Origin: Oscheius tipulae
Taxonomy: Eukaryota; Nematoda; Chromadorea; Rhabditida; Rhabditidae
Length of the DNA stretch: 64,000 nucleotides
Assembly (NCBI GenBank): GCA_037178975.1
Contig: JASJZH010000004.1
Location: 7,254,001-7,318,000, forward strand
Reading direction: 5' to 3'
This document shows positions 1-13,100 of this stretch, piece after piece; position 1 is the stretch's first letter; every line of letters begins with the position of its first letter. Below the pieces are notes generated by a model, which worked only from the letters and a program-made list of their open reading frames with translations, was not told where the DNA came from and searched no databases. Position numbers and translations under genes: made by a program.

Positions 1-3000
1 TTCAGCAACTCGTGATACAGTATCTGGCGCAGGCTCCTCGTTCTTCTCAATTTCCGGCCTCTCTGGGACTTCAAGGTGCTCCTCGCGCTCAAAAGTCTCT
101 GACTGCTCCTTGTAATGAGTCTCTTGTTCTACTTCTCCATGAGGAAGCTCGAGCTCTTCGTTTTCTCGAGATACAAGCTCTTCCTGTGTCTCTGAGTCTT
201 TCTCGTATCTGACTGGTGATTTCAAAACGTATGTCTCTTCTTCGTGGAATTGCTTGTGAGGCAGCTCAAACTCTTCTACCTCCCGAGACACATACTCCTC
301 ATGAGTTTCAGGCTCCTTCTCCACATGCGATTCAGTTACAGGTTCATGGGGCAGTTCCAGATTCTGTACTTCTTGGCTGACAAACTCTTCGTGAGTTTCT
401 GTCTCTCTCAGTGGTGTCTCTGCTGCAGAAGGTGGCTCCCCATGGCTTGTCCTTCTTTTCTCGAGCTCTTCTCGTGGGCTCTCCTGTGCAAACTGGTCTT
501 CTTCCTGGTCTTCCCCCTTCAGCTTGTCGTAGGCAGCAGCAGCTCCAACGGCAGCTAGAGCGACAGGAGCGGCGACTATTCCGGCAGCAACCTTTCCAAC
601 TTCTTTGGCAAAGCCAAGAAGCTTGTCTTTTGTGCTTTCCTCATCACTTGGAACTTCGTCTCCGTATTCAGCGCGAGTAACAGGTTGTTGTTCTTCGACT
701 GGAGATGGAGCTGGTGAAGATGACTCAGCTTCTCCATGTTCAGGCTCCTCGTAGTAGACTTCTTTGGTCACAGTGGTAGTCTCGTAGACGTGACGCTTCT
801 CGTGATGGTCTTCCTCTTCTGGTAAATGTTCAAGTTCTTCCTCTTTTGGCTCTTCCTCGAAGTAAATCTCCTTGACCGTGGTCGTTGTCTCGACCACATG
901 GCAAGTCTTGTGCTCATCCTCTTCTTCCACCATCTCAGCCTCGTTCTTGGTAACTTCTGGAGCAAAGGTTACACGATGAGGAACCTCGATGAACTCTTCA
1001 ATCGGCTCACTTCTTGTTGGAGAAAGAGGCTCTTCTTCTCCAACCCTGCTAGGCTCCTCGTAGTACTCCTTGGACACCATTGTGGTCTCGACAATGTGAT
1101 GAGGCTGCTCGTGTTCCTCTTGCTCTTCTTCTCCCTCCTGCTCGTCATTCTTGTCGTAGAAGGTTTCCTTCGTAACTGTAGTAGTCTCGACAACATGCCG
1201 CTGTTCGGGCTCCTCGTGAACAATCTGTCCTGACTTGATGGACAGGGTAGAGTCATGGTCACTTCCAGTAGAAGATGTCAAATCGGATGGCTGCTCGTGG
1301 TACTCGCGTTGGACTTGGGTCGTCTCAATAACGTGGTGGAAGCTACCGATGTCTTCCTCGACAACCTCGGTAATGACTCCAGGTTGTGGCCCTTCTTCCT
1401 CTGTTGGTTCCTCATAATAGTCTCGATGACTGATAGTCGTCTCAACAATGTGAGCTGGCTCCTCAATAAGTTTCTCGCTTTCATCACCTGGGACAGGAGA
1501 CACGGGTTCTTCTTTCTCGCTGACAGACGGAGAAAAGGGCACTTCTTCGTGGAAGTACTCTTTGCGAGCAACGACTGGGGACTCGAGACCTTCTGGCAGT
1601 CCAGCTGACGGTGAAATGTCCCTGTCTCGGACTGGAGACTCTGGTTTGTCATAGAAGATGTCACTGCTTGGTCTTCTTTTCTCACTTGGGCCAGTCTCGT
1701 CTTCAGATGAAGCCAAGTCCGATGGAGCTAACTGCTCCTCCGGAACTTCCAAGCCACCAAGACCAAGCTCCTTTGGTGACTCGGGCACAATTTCTCTCTG
1801 AGTTACTGGAGATTCGAGCTCTTCCTCCACAGGTTCCTTGTCCATCTCGGCTTCAAGCTCCCTCAAGACCTCTTCCTGTTCGACCTCTCGTTGACTCTCT
1901 GGAGTGCCAACTTCAACAATGGTAGAGACGTCTTCCTTGAGCTTCCCGGGCTCTCCCAGACTGAGTCTCTCTTCAAGATGGAGCTCCTCAGCTTCGGGTG
2001 TTTTCTTGACATGGTGCTCTTCTTCCTCCTCGTCACTTTGATCCTTCAGCTTCTCGTACGCAGCCAGTGCTCCGGCAGCAGCAAGCGCAACAGGGGCGAC
2101 CAGCACCTTTCCAGCTCCCTTAGCGAAGTCTTTCAGTTTGTCAGCAGCTGATGGACTCTCAGGCTCTTCTTCCTCATAGTAGTGGGTCTTCTTAGCAGGA
2201 GAACCAGCGATATCTTCTTCCTCGTGAGCTCTCTTGAGATGTGAAATGTGTTCTTCCGGCTCCTCTACACTGTATCGTCTAAGTGTCGTTGTCTCGACGA
2301 TGTGATCAGGCTCGCGATGGACCTCAATGTGTTCTTCAATCGGAACAGGAGAGACATGTTCTGGAGACTCGGTGTACTCCTTGGTGATTGTTGTTGTCTC
2401 CACCACATGAACAGGGATATGTTCTGTTTCAGGCTCAAAAAATGTCTCCTTGGTTACGAAAACTTTCCCTCCACTGAGATCCTCGACAGGTGAGGTAGCT
2501 TCTGAAAACTCCTCATCATACTCTCTCTTGATGGTCGTGGTCTCAACATGACGATGAGGTTCTTCGAATCTTTCTTCGTACTCAACTTCGGGTTCTACAG
2601 CCTCCTTTCCAGAGGGCTCCTCGTAGTATTCCTTGCTGATGGTTGTGGTCTCGAGGACATGCGGCTCTGCTCCCTCATCGAATGTTTCCTTGACGATCTT
2701 GGTCGTTTCAACGACGTGATGAGGCGATACCTCAGTTGGAGTTCCTGTTAGTAGAACAGGAGCATGCTCTTCTGGAACTTCCTCTTTATCTCCCTCTTGA
2801 AGATGACGTCTGTCCTCGTGGGTTGTGGTAAAGTCATAAGTTGTCGTTGTGCTCTGCTCGAAGATTTCTCGTCTATTCCTCTCTTCTGGTGACTCGGCTT
2901 CTTCGGCTTGGACAGGTGGGACAGCAAGTTCCTCCGTCTCGGGAAGCTCCTCGACTGGAGAAGGATACTCGTATTCGTAGACTTCGGGGTTTCCCAGGCT

Positions 3001-4100
3001 GACCTTCCTGATAGTTGTGGTCTCAACAACCTGGTCAGGCTCCCGGTGAACTTCCCAATGATCTTCGATCGGAGCGGGAGAGACAGATTCCTTTTCGGCT
3101 ACAGGCTCAGCAATACTCGTCCTCTTGGATGGAATGGGATTCTCTTTCACAGCTTCTGCTTTCTCCATTTCCTCCTCAAGCTCTCTCAAGATCTCTTCCT
3201 GGTCGTCCTCCTTCTGGCTTTCAGGCGTGCCAAGTCTCTCATCCTCTGGGTGCTCGAGACTTGGCTGTCTCTCTTCCAGATGAAGTTCTTCTGACTGTTC
3301 TTTAGTAGGCTCCTCTTCCTCATCACTCTCTCCTTTCAGCTTTTCGTAAGCAGCAACAGCTCCAGCGGCTGCAAGAGCAACAGGGGCGACAAGCACTTTT
3401 CCGGCTCCTTTGGCAAAACTTTTGAGCTTGTCGGCTGCAGATGGACTCTCAAGCTCCTCGTGATGCTCAGTCCTGACAGAGGTAACTTCAGTTCTGTGGA
3501 AGGGAGCTTGTCCAGCAGGAGATTCCAGAGCTGTCTCCTTGACAAACCCGTGTTCTTCCTCGGCAGCAAAATCTTCAGGATGCTCTCCTTCATCTCCACG
3601 TTGCAAATGACGTCTGTCCTCCTTCTGTGTGGTGAAACCATAGGTAGTTGTGGTGCTCTGCTCTAAGATCTCCCTTTTTTTGTGCCTTCGCGCCGACTCG
3701 GTATCACTGCTGACCAGATCAGCCGTGGAAGAACGATCAGTTTCCAGACTCAACGGTTCCTGCTCCTCTTCCAAATGCTTTTCCGATACCCTGGGACTCT
3801 CTTCTCCATAAGAGTCAAGACTCTTCACTTCAGCTTGAGAAACCTCCTCCACTGACGGACTCAATGGCTCCTGAGTTTCGGCAATCTCGTCCTCCTCGTC
3901 TGATCCAGGCGGCAGAGGACTGACAGGTGTGACCACGATGTCGACTGGGATTCTTTCCAGAGAGCTTCTCTTCGACTCTTCCTCCTTATCAGCAGATCCT
4001 CCAGACGCAAGAGAGGTGACAGAGGCACGGTCTCCTTCCTTCAGCTGCTCAAACTTGGCAATTCTGTCCTTGACCGAACCGAGAGACTCCGTTGGGGATT
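1..4100 (-). repeat. unc-44: Giant repetitive acidic exon of unc-44 (AO13-like), continuing beyond window
   Basis: A single minus-strand frame stays open from the acceptor at 4100 to position 1, 1366 codons. It is Glu/Pro/Ser/Thr-rich. It contains a recurring ~30-40 residue unit with core HVVETTT followed by a short KE-Y-EEP tail. Longer duplicated blocks are also present: RREI(L/F)EQSTTTTY near 3670 and 2870, [14 protein letters not shown] near 3210 and 1880, and P(A/V)PIE-HREPD near 3060 and 2320. A non-polar Ala-rich module appears three times. The position and character match the giant neuronal exon of C. elegans UNC-44, which gives the very long axonal isoform. Size beyond the window is unknown. 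Confidence 0.9.
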
Positions 4101-7100
4101 CTGAAAATTACTAATTGCTACAGTCTCGAAAAGAAGGTCTGTCTCGCTTCACACTCTTCTATGCCTCGGTCTCCACACATATTGAATAAAATATGTTAGC
4201 ATGCATGCAACAAGCTGAACAAAAAGTGTGCACTACAACGAGGAGTGAAACTAAAAACAATCTGACTATCAGGGATTTGTTCGAAGTAGAAGCCAGTAAT
4301 AAAAAATGTTTTTGTGGCTAGGAGCCATATTGACAGTCTGCTTTTAATGAACAAAAATTTCTGTTCTGCCTAGCTCTAAGCGTTTCATATTTTCGTAGAC
4401 GACAGAACATCCCAAAACATGCTTACTACTTTTGTTCAGACCTACGTGCCTGTCATTTTCTAATATTGTGGAGTACTTCATTTCACAGTCAAGAAAGAAC
4501 CGAAATATACTTCTTTTTGAAATTATTTATAGCTTGTCTTGTTTTAGAAATCCATGAGATATGGTGTAAATGGTAAATACCTATTCTATCCGACTAAACT
4601 GTATGTACTTAGAAATCTTGTCGCTGTATCATAAAGGACCTGATTGCCTTGACATTTTTGTGATAGCTCGTTGACTATGAATTGCTCAAAATTGGTACAA
4701 ATTGAGTATCAGTCTCTCGTGTCTTTATTCTGGAACGTTCAGCACAACAACGAATCGAGGCGAATTCCAAGAATTCCAGGTTTTAGTGACGAAGAACTGG
4801 CAGTTTATTTCTTTGTTCTCGAAGTGGCAGCTTTTACAAAACGGATACACGATCACCAAGACACAACTACAGTACGATGAATATTAAATATGCGGAGAGA
4901 ATGGAAAAGTGCAAAGTGTTAACCAAAGAGAGTGACTTTTAACCGAGAGCACAGGCATTCAAGCTATCAGTGTGAAGAGAGACCATCCTTGCTGTTCTCT
5001 TCACTCACCAGGTGCGACGGCTTCTCCTTCTCCTGAAAAAACACTTGTTAATGATCATCTCTCTACGTCTGGGGAAGTGAAAACATATGTTCAAGACGCC
5101 AAGTTACGTGCGCTTATGGTAATTGGGCAAGCGGGACAGCTGGGACACGGCTGGCACAAGGCGCTGTAATCTGTCCACTCAACTATGGAGGGCAGCTGCG
5201 AACATCGATGTTTACCGAGTAAAATTCGATCTTAGAGTAGTGCATCTACCAAAGTTTTTATCAGCTCAAAGTCGAACTTGGGTGAGATTCAAATGTCTTT
5301 TTTGTCCGAATACCATAGTAAAAGCTTACTCTTTCTAAAGCTTACCATCATGAACAAATGTTTCCATAAAAATATTTCAGAACGTACCAGGTAGGGTAGT
5401 CTTGGTTGTGGTGACGACGCGAGTCATCTTCTTCGAGACGACGACACTGCCATCCTCGTTGGTGAATCCCTCCTCGGCGGTCTCCTTCTTCTGAGTCGTG
5501 CCTGCAAAAATAGTTTTTCGTATTGATTGACAGCTTGTTCCTCCCTCGGGAGTTCACGCAGTGTGATTCCCGTCGAAAATCAATAGAAACTCACCAGAAT
5601 CAGCTGTAGAGTCAGTGGGTCCGGAAGCTGAAAAAGAAAATATTAGTTTTGGAGCCAGGGGAAATGATAGGGGTTTTTTTGGTCGAAAGGATGTTAAAGC
5701 GCCATTCTCTGCCATATGTGCTAATTTAAAACAACTGAAAGTGCCTACTAATGCTGGCCAGCATCTGCTGGTGGAGCTCCCGAATCTTGTCTGTGTCCAG
5801 CCCAGCCATTCCAGGAGTCTCAGTCTCGTAGACAGTCTTGGTCGTGGTTGTATGACGGCTCTGATTCACACGGATCTGTATATCTCTTCCAGGTCCAGCC
5901 GCTGCCAGTGCTCTGGCAACAGCATCGGAAACTGCGGGGTCAGCGGGTGTGACCGCCCCAGCAGTTCGGAGTTCAGCCTCGAGCTCGCGTAGCCTCTCGA
6001 CGGCACTTGTGTACTTGTCCGGGGCGGTTGTTTTCATCTCGCGCAGCAGGAACAGGAGACTACTGATGACACGTTCGGATTCTCCGGCCTTTTCAACTTC
6101 CAGAGATTGAGCTGGAGTCTCTTTCTCTTCAGCCTCGACGAACGGAGCGGCAGTCGGATGGAAGAAATGAATGAGAGGAGCTCCGCGAGGGTCGATCTCG
6201 AGCAAAGCGGCTGCCAAGGAGGCTGTACGCTTGCGCTCAAAATGCTCACTGCTGGCGATGGGCGTGTCTTCGCTCTTCTCGTGACTCTGCTGGTGAGACT
6301 CGTGCGCCATGAACATACTGTCTCTACGTTCCTCCTGATGATGATTGTGTTCTTCGTGCTCTCCAGACCAGCTCTCAGCCTCGAAGTGACTCTTACTCTC
6401 GTGATGATGAACCTCGTGAGCGGAGGTGCTGACCTCCTCTCGAACAGTTCCCTGAATCAGAAGCTCCCCAGAAGCGGTGTAGCCGAAGACCACAGGAATG
6501 GCTGCCATGCTGAGGCGTCGGGAGAGTCGAATAGCCTCTGGCAGACAGCTGCCCACGGAACGTTATGTGGGGCGGTCCCTCATGACAGCAGCAGTTTTTT
6601 TTTATTTTCAATCAGCACATATGGCAGTAATAGGTTTAACAACTGGTGGGGAAGAGAAAGAGAGCAAGCGCGTTGGGGAATACTGTCCGTTCAATTTAAT
6701 ATATTATGGTTAATCATGGCAGTGTGCATTATAAAGAGAGAGGGAGGGTGTAGAAGGAGAAACTTTAACCTTGAAGAGCCTCTTCCTCCTCGTAGGTCTT
6801 CTCGATGGGAGATTCTGAAAGTTGCAGAGTTAGAAAGGGAATGTGAAATGTGGCAGGGGTCAAAAAGCCAAAGGGAACGATTGGTCGGAATCAGTTCAAA
6901 GTCTTACCACTACGAGTCTCGCTATAGTGACTGGTCATCGTCGTCGTGGTCACAATGGTGCCATCGTTCTCGACGTGTTGTTCCGTTTCGACCTCTTGTT
7001 CAACTCCTTCCGGTAGCTTGTGTGTGGCTTCGAGCTTCTTGCTAGGCGACTCGGCTAATCTATGCAGCTCTTCCCACCTGAATTCTCATTTGAGTCAGCA

Positions 7101-10100
7101 AACAAAGATAAGAACCCACTTTTCACGCTCTTCTTCGGTCAGGGGAACTGTTCTATCGACTACATTCTCGTTAACGGCTACATCATCCTCATAGGTCGTT
7201 GTGATCGTTCTCTCTTCGACCATAGGACCACTATCGGTGTCATGGACATGTCTCTCTGTCCGGACGACCGTTCTGACTTCAGAGACTGGTGCTTCTTCTG
7301 AAGCGGATAGATTGGAAAGTAAGAAACAAGTAACTACCGTCTTCCTCTGGAATGGTCTGAGTAACAGGTTCCGCTTCTTCAGACCATCTCGTCTGAGACT
7401 TTTCAGCAATCGGAAGCTGTTCAGTCTCTTTGTAGGATGGAGAAGGAGCCTGCTGAGGCTCTTCAATGTGAGATTCCTCGTGGGTCACGACATGCCTGGT
7501 CACGACCACAGGCTCAACAGCGGCTACTGGTGGCAGGTCCGTGTACTTCTTGCTGGGTTCCAAAGCCGCCGGCTCGAACTTTTCGTACTTCTCGAAGCGT
7601 TTGCTCGAAGGTGACTCGGATCCGTAGCTCAGAGTCTCGGGCTCGCCGTGAAGAATACTTCTGACGATGTCATCCCGACCGATTCTCCTCAAGGCGTTGT
7701 CCAGCTCCTCTTGGTTGGCTTCAGTTCCCTTGAGATGGATCCAGATCTTGAGAGTGTGAGGCAGTTCCTTGCCAGGATACTTTTGCCGAACTTGCTGGAT
7801 ATCGCGATGAGGAACTTCGAGAACACGAGCGAGTCTCTGCCAATCGGGTCCAACTCCCTTCAAGATGTTCTGGTGAACGAAATCGGGCAAATCCTTGTCC
7901 ATGGCTCCGCGGTACTTCTGGTCGAATGGAGTGGTGTCCCTCTTGACCACGACTGGAGCAGGAATCTCTCCAGTGTACTCGGGAAGAGTAATGGCCAGTG
8001 TGCAAATGGGAGCCTGAGGAGGCAGACTCTCAGCTCGGTTCTTTGGCTCGCGCATGAAAGCAAGTCTTCCTTCGGTCTCGGCATCGGCATCATCCTTATT
8101 TCTTGTCTGAAAGTTTATGTTTAGCAAAAAACGCAAGAGTTAGTACCTTGACCATAAAGGCCAGTCGGTTCTCTTGGAATGGCTGGAAGTAGAGGCTGAG
8201 CTGGTCACCGCTCTTCGTCACGGGGACAAGGTTTCCAGCAAACTCGAGGAATTGATGTTTACCCTTCAAGACTTCTACATCTCTGGATTTGGCAATGAGC
8301 TTGAAATGTTCTTGCTTTTCAAGAGTCTTGTCTTCCTTGTCGTCAGTCATGCAGAACACCCTGTAAATACTTATTGGCTTGGTTCAAAGAGTCAAAATAC
8401 CGGAGCTGTCCCTCGACTGGGAAGGTTCGTCTGGCAAAGACGGCAAACTTGGCCATGTAGGGAATGGAGATGGCCTCATTGTAGACCTCCTGAGCCATTC
8501 TGGCGGCGTCTCTCGGAGTCTGACAGTCCATAAGCCAGAAACGAGCAGAGACAGTAGTGGTAAAGGAGACTTCTTCTCCAGTGAAGGTTAACTGAGTTGT
8601 TCCGGTGATGTCTTCCCATTGAGCTGGAGCAGATCCTCCAGTGATGGAACAGAGCAGTCTCAAAGTCGGAGGCTCCTGTCCTGGCTGACCACTGTACTGT
8701 GTGAGCATAGCTTTGTTTCCGCTCTGAGGAAGAGGGATACAAAGAGTGATCGGCTTGTGGAACTTCCTCCTCCTTGGCTCGACTGTGACAATAGGAGAGA
8801 CAGCAACTCTGTTTCCGTGAAGACGAGTGACCATTTCTTGTGGGACTGGTTGAGCCTGGACGGAAACCTTGATGGTCTTGGTGAGAGAACCGTCAGGGAA
8901 GATAGCCTGTACTCTCGGGACGACAGAAGAGACAATAACTCCTCCTTCGGGACCGACACAGTGAACTTCCTGTCGGACTCGGGTCACGACGGCAAAGTAC
9001 ATCGGGAAGTCATTGGTCAGAACCCGGGTGATCCTCGGAGTCTGGAGATCATCCAAGGCGGCGAGTTCCTCAGCATCGAAGGACTCGTTGAGGACCTCCT
9101 GGACGGCGTCTTCAGTAGCTTCCAGCTGGTGCTCCTTCCAGTGCTGTCCGTCATCTGATCGTAGAATTACGATTTCTCTTTCGCGATCACGAAGCGAGGC
9201 AAAGTGCGGGACTTCGAGAATGACGGGACCGAGGAACTTGGCGCCAGCTGGTGCCATTTCCAGAATTCTGCTCGCTAGCTCCTCGCCCTCACTGAGCGGT
9301 GGAGGATGTGCCAATTTGTCCTGAAAGAACAGCAGTTCATAATCGCGATCACTCGCTCTAAATTTAATCCCGGGCTCGCTCGTCCGTGTCAAATTTCACA
9401 AAGTTTCGTCTGGCGAAACAGCTCGCGGCTATAGTCTAAACAACTGACCTTTCTAAGGTATCTACAGGTGACTCGGATGGGCTGAGAAGCCTTCCTCGGG
9501 GGCACGATGATCCGGACGCCGCTGTGACGGCATCCACGCATCGCTCCTCCGCGAGCATCCACGAGGAATGAGATCAGGAAACTGAAAATTATTGGGCTTA
9601 GAGGGAGTAATAGAAACCGTTTGGGTAACACCGAACATAGGAATCAACGCTACACTCATCAGAAAGGTCTGAAGTTTCCGGAAACGAAAATTAGTATCTT
9701 ACAACCTGAATATCAATTCAAAATTTTAGAGTTTTCTAGGATCCCTAAGAAAATCTTCGCTTCCAGCAATCTCCAGTGCCTTTCCTATTTTCGCGTGTCA
9801 CTAGACGCTGGTTAGCAAAAGGGAAATGTCTTTTTGCGTAATCCGATAGCGATAGTTGAACAAACCTCGGAGACATTAATAAATAGGAAAAAGTGATAAG
9901 CTCTAGAGAATAGTGGCTGAAGAAAAAGAGTGTGAGAGTGAGCCTCTAGTGACACGCGATGGTTTACAATCTGGGCGGGATGGACGGGGAGGGAGAGAGC
10001 CGAAAGGTGTGCATGCACTTGCTGCCTCCCTCTTCCTTTTTGTTTATGTAAACTATTTAGGGTGGGAAAACAGACACGACGAGGACACTTACGTCTTGTG

Positions 10101-13100
10101 CAGTAGTTTACTGTAAAGAGAATTGTTACGTGAGTGCTCTACTTGCTTAATAAGATACCTTGGCTGGGCCACATTGTGTCCAATTGGGATGTTGTCGTTC
10201 TGGATGCTCTTGTCCATGAGACTGTCGTTCATGATGGGAGCCGTGTGGACTGGCTGCGTCTGTAATACTCGATGTTTAGATGAGGAACACATGAATGTGA
10301 GTGGTCATCCATCAGCAGAGCTCTGCCCGGACCTGCATTGATCAGTCATCAATGATTCAACGGCAGGTCACACAGGGAAAGTCGCGGGATGAGTTTAGTT
10401 ATAAAAGCCGCTGCTAAATTACTTCTTTCCTACTTCAAACCTTCAAAAAGAGTTGGACTAGTATAACGTTTGAAACACCATAGAGGGAAAGTTTTGTTCT
10501 GCCGAAGTATGAGGTATGAGAGTCCTAGTCGTTTGGTTCTATGAAAACGAGTGAAAAGGTGAGTCAACTGTGAATGCCAAGCGATCAATTGGCAAACAGA
10601 GATGGCAATAATTTCCCAACCTTATCTTTCATTCGATTACTACCCATTAGTGTGGATTCTAACCGCAATGACCCTACAAACTTCTAGTGTTCTACAGGGT
10701 AAGTCCTTTCGAAGCCTATCCAATTTTAAAGCAGTTTGATAGCGTTTTCCTCTCGCAAAAGTCAATATTTGGGAAAATTCTCACCTGGGCCTTCTTGATT
10801 AGCTCGTCCAGGTTGTCTTGGTAGGCGTCCGGAGCAAACTTGGCAGCCTCCAGCTCGGAACTCTTGTTGAGAAGCTGCAAAAGAGAAACATTAGAATGGC
10901 CAGGAAGCATGAGTGAAAGCCATCGTGGCATTTTCTCTGCAAAGCGCCTCGACAAACAAATGAGAGGGCTCAGCTATTGGCGTGTGATTCGGTTCGCGAA
11001 ACTCACAAACAAACAGCCACATTTTGGGGCAATGTTCGTCTTCCTTCCCTCTCTTATCTCAATCTGTCTTTCCCAATTGATTACCTGTTCTCCAGTGTGG
11101 ATGAAATGAATTCCGGTGGAGTCTTCCTGTAGTCCCTGAGTCAAGTTGTCCGAGAAGTCCTTGACGTGAGCAGCGGCAGCCTCATGCTCGGCAGCAGCCC
11201 CTTCGTCCTCGGACTCGGAGAACATGGTCTCGTTCATCGCTTCCGGATTCTGAGGCTTATACTTGTCCTCGTGGACGGTGGTAGTCTCCGTGATGACTGT
11301 CGTTTCAGTCACTGTCTTGAGTGTTTCCACCACAGAGACGTAACCAAGTCGTTGGGCGATAGCCAGCGGGGTCTGTCCTTGCTGAAATCCATCTGTCTCT
11401 AATTTTCCTCCGCTTAAACTTACAGCATTCTTCTCATTCGGACTCGCTCCGTGATCCAGTAAATATCTGACTACGTTGTTGTGACCTTGTTGGGCAGCCT
11501 GGTGAAGAGGAGTGAAGTTGGCTCGGGTCGTCTCGCCAACATTGGCTCCGTGCTCGACAAGGAATCGAACCTAAACGAGTTATTGAATTGATTGTAAAGG
11601 AAAGGCTACAGATTTGGTCATGTGAGCCTAGAAGTTGTATAGACTCTAAGGGGCCGCCAGAACGATAAAGACTTGTCAACGCTTATCAGAGTGGGAACAG
11701 CGTGCACAATTTGGTCAATTACGCTCGTCTCTCTCAAAAGTACTCACCATGTTAAGTTGTCCAAAGTGACAGGCGACATGAAGTGGCGTGTATCCTGCGT
11801 TGGTCTTCGGGTTGATTTCGGCATGGTGCTTGTAGAGTTCTTCTGCCACAGGAACGTGGTCTTCCTGCGCACAGAGATGCATCGATGTCAAGCCGTTGTT
11901 GGCCTGAGCACCGACATCGGAGCCGTTCTCAATCAGCAGAGCAGCCATGTCCTTGTGTCCTTCCTGAGAAGAAAGGTGAAGAGGAGTGAAGCCGGCTCGT
12001 GATTTGGCGTTCGGATCGGCATGGTACTGAAGGAGAGTACCGGCAATATCCATTTGGTTTTTCTTGGCGGCAATATGAAGTGGAGTATAGCCATTCTTGG
12101 CAGCTGCCTTCGCAGAAGCACCGTGTTCCAAAAGCAGCATGGCGACTTTGTCGTTGTTGTAGTGAGCAGCGACGTGGAGAGGAGTAACTTGGTTCTTACC
12201 CTCGATGTCGACAGGACAGCCCTTCTCCAGCAGCAACCTCACAACTTCGACATTTCCGTACTTGGAGGCCAAATGCAGAGGAGTGAAGCCTTTCTTGGTC
12301 AAGAGGCTCTTCTCAGCTCCGTGGTCCAGAAGAATCGAGGCGACTTCGTCTTGTCCTTCCTTGGCAGCAATGTGCAATGGAGTGTACTGATCCCTGGTAG
12401 CACTGTTCGCGTTGGCACCGGCTTGTAGGAGGAGAACCACAATATCGGTGTTTCCGAGACGACTGGCAATGTGCAGAGGGGTCTGGAGCTCGCGGGCCTG
12501 AGCGTCTACCTGCAAGAATTCCATGAATAGATTGAGAGAAAAACTGACCTTGGCTCCGTTGCGGATGAGAACTCGGACGACGTCGGTCTGATTGGCTCTG
12601 GCAGCGAGATGAAGAGGAGTCTCGCCACGAACTGTGGCCACATCGGGATTGGCTCCCTGTTGGAGGAGATAGATGACAATATTGATGGCTCCCATGAAGG
12701 AAGCAACATGGAGAGGAGAGAGTCCGGATTCGGTTGTAGCCTCGATCGAAGCATTGTACTTGAGCAGCAGTTCTACGACCTAAAGGTGACTCTCTTGTTA
12801 TGAACTAAGACACACACCCACCTTGATTCGGTTCTTCTTGCAAGCAATATGAAGCGGAGTGAAGCCGTTGAGAGCACGAGCATTGGGGTCAGCGTTCCTG
12901 TCGAGAAGAAGCTTCGCCACTCGGACGTGTCCGCAATGGGCAGCAACGTGGAGAGGAGTCAGGTAGTCAACCGTGACATCATCAACCGGTGCCCTGTGGT
13001 AGAGCAAGATTCTAGCACTATCCACGTGGTCGCCTTGGGCAGCCATGTGCAAAGGAGCCAGCCCGTTCTGAAAATTCACGAATTTCGTATGGTCCCTCAA

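Noticed and set aside
6107-7045. 312-codon open frame on the plus strand
   Set aside because: It is antisense to unc-44 exons and introns with consistent phases. Its composition is the complement of the minus-strand coding sequence and shows no family features.
8619-9158. 179-codon plus-strand open frame
   Set aside because: Shadow of the ZU5-encoding exon 9320-8401.
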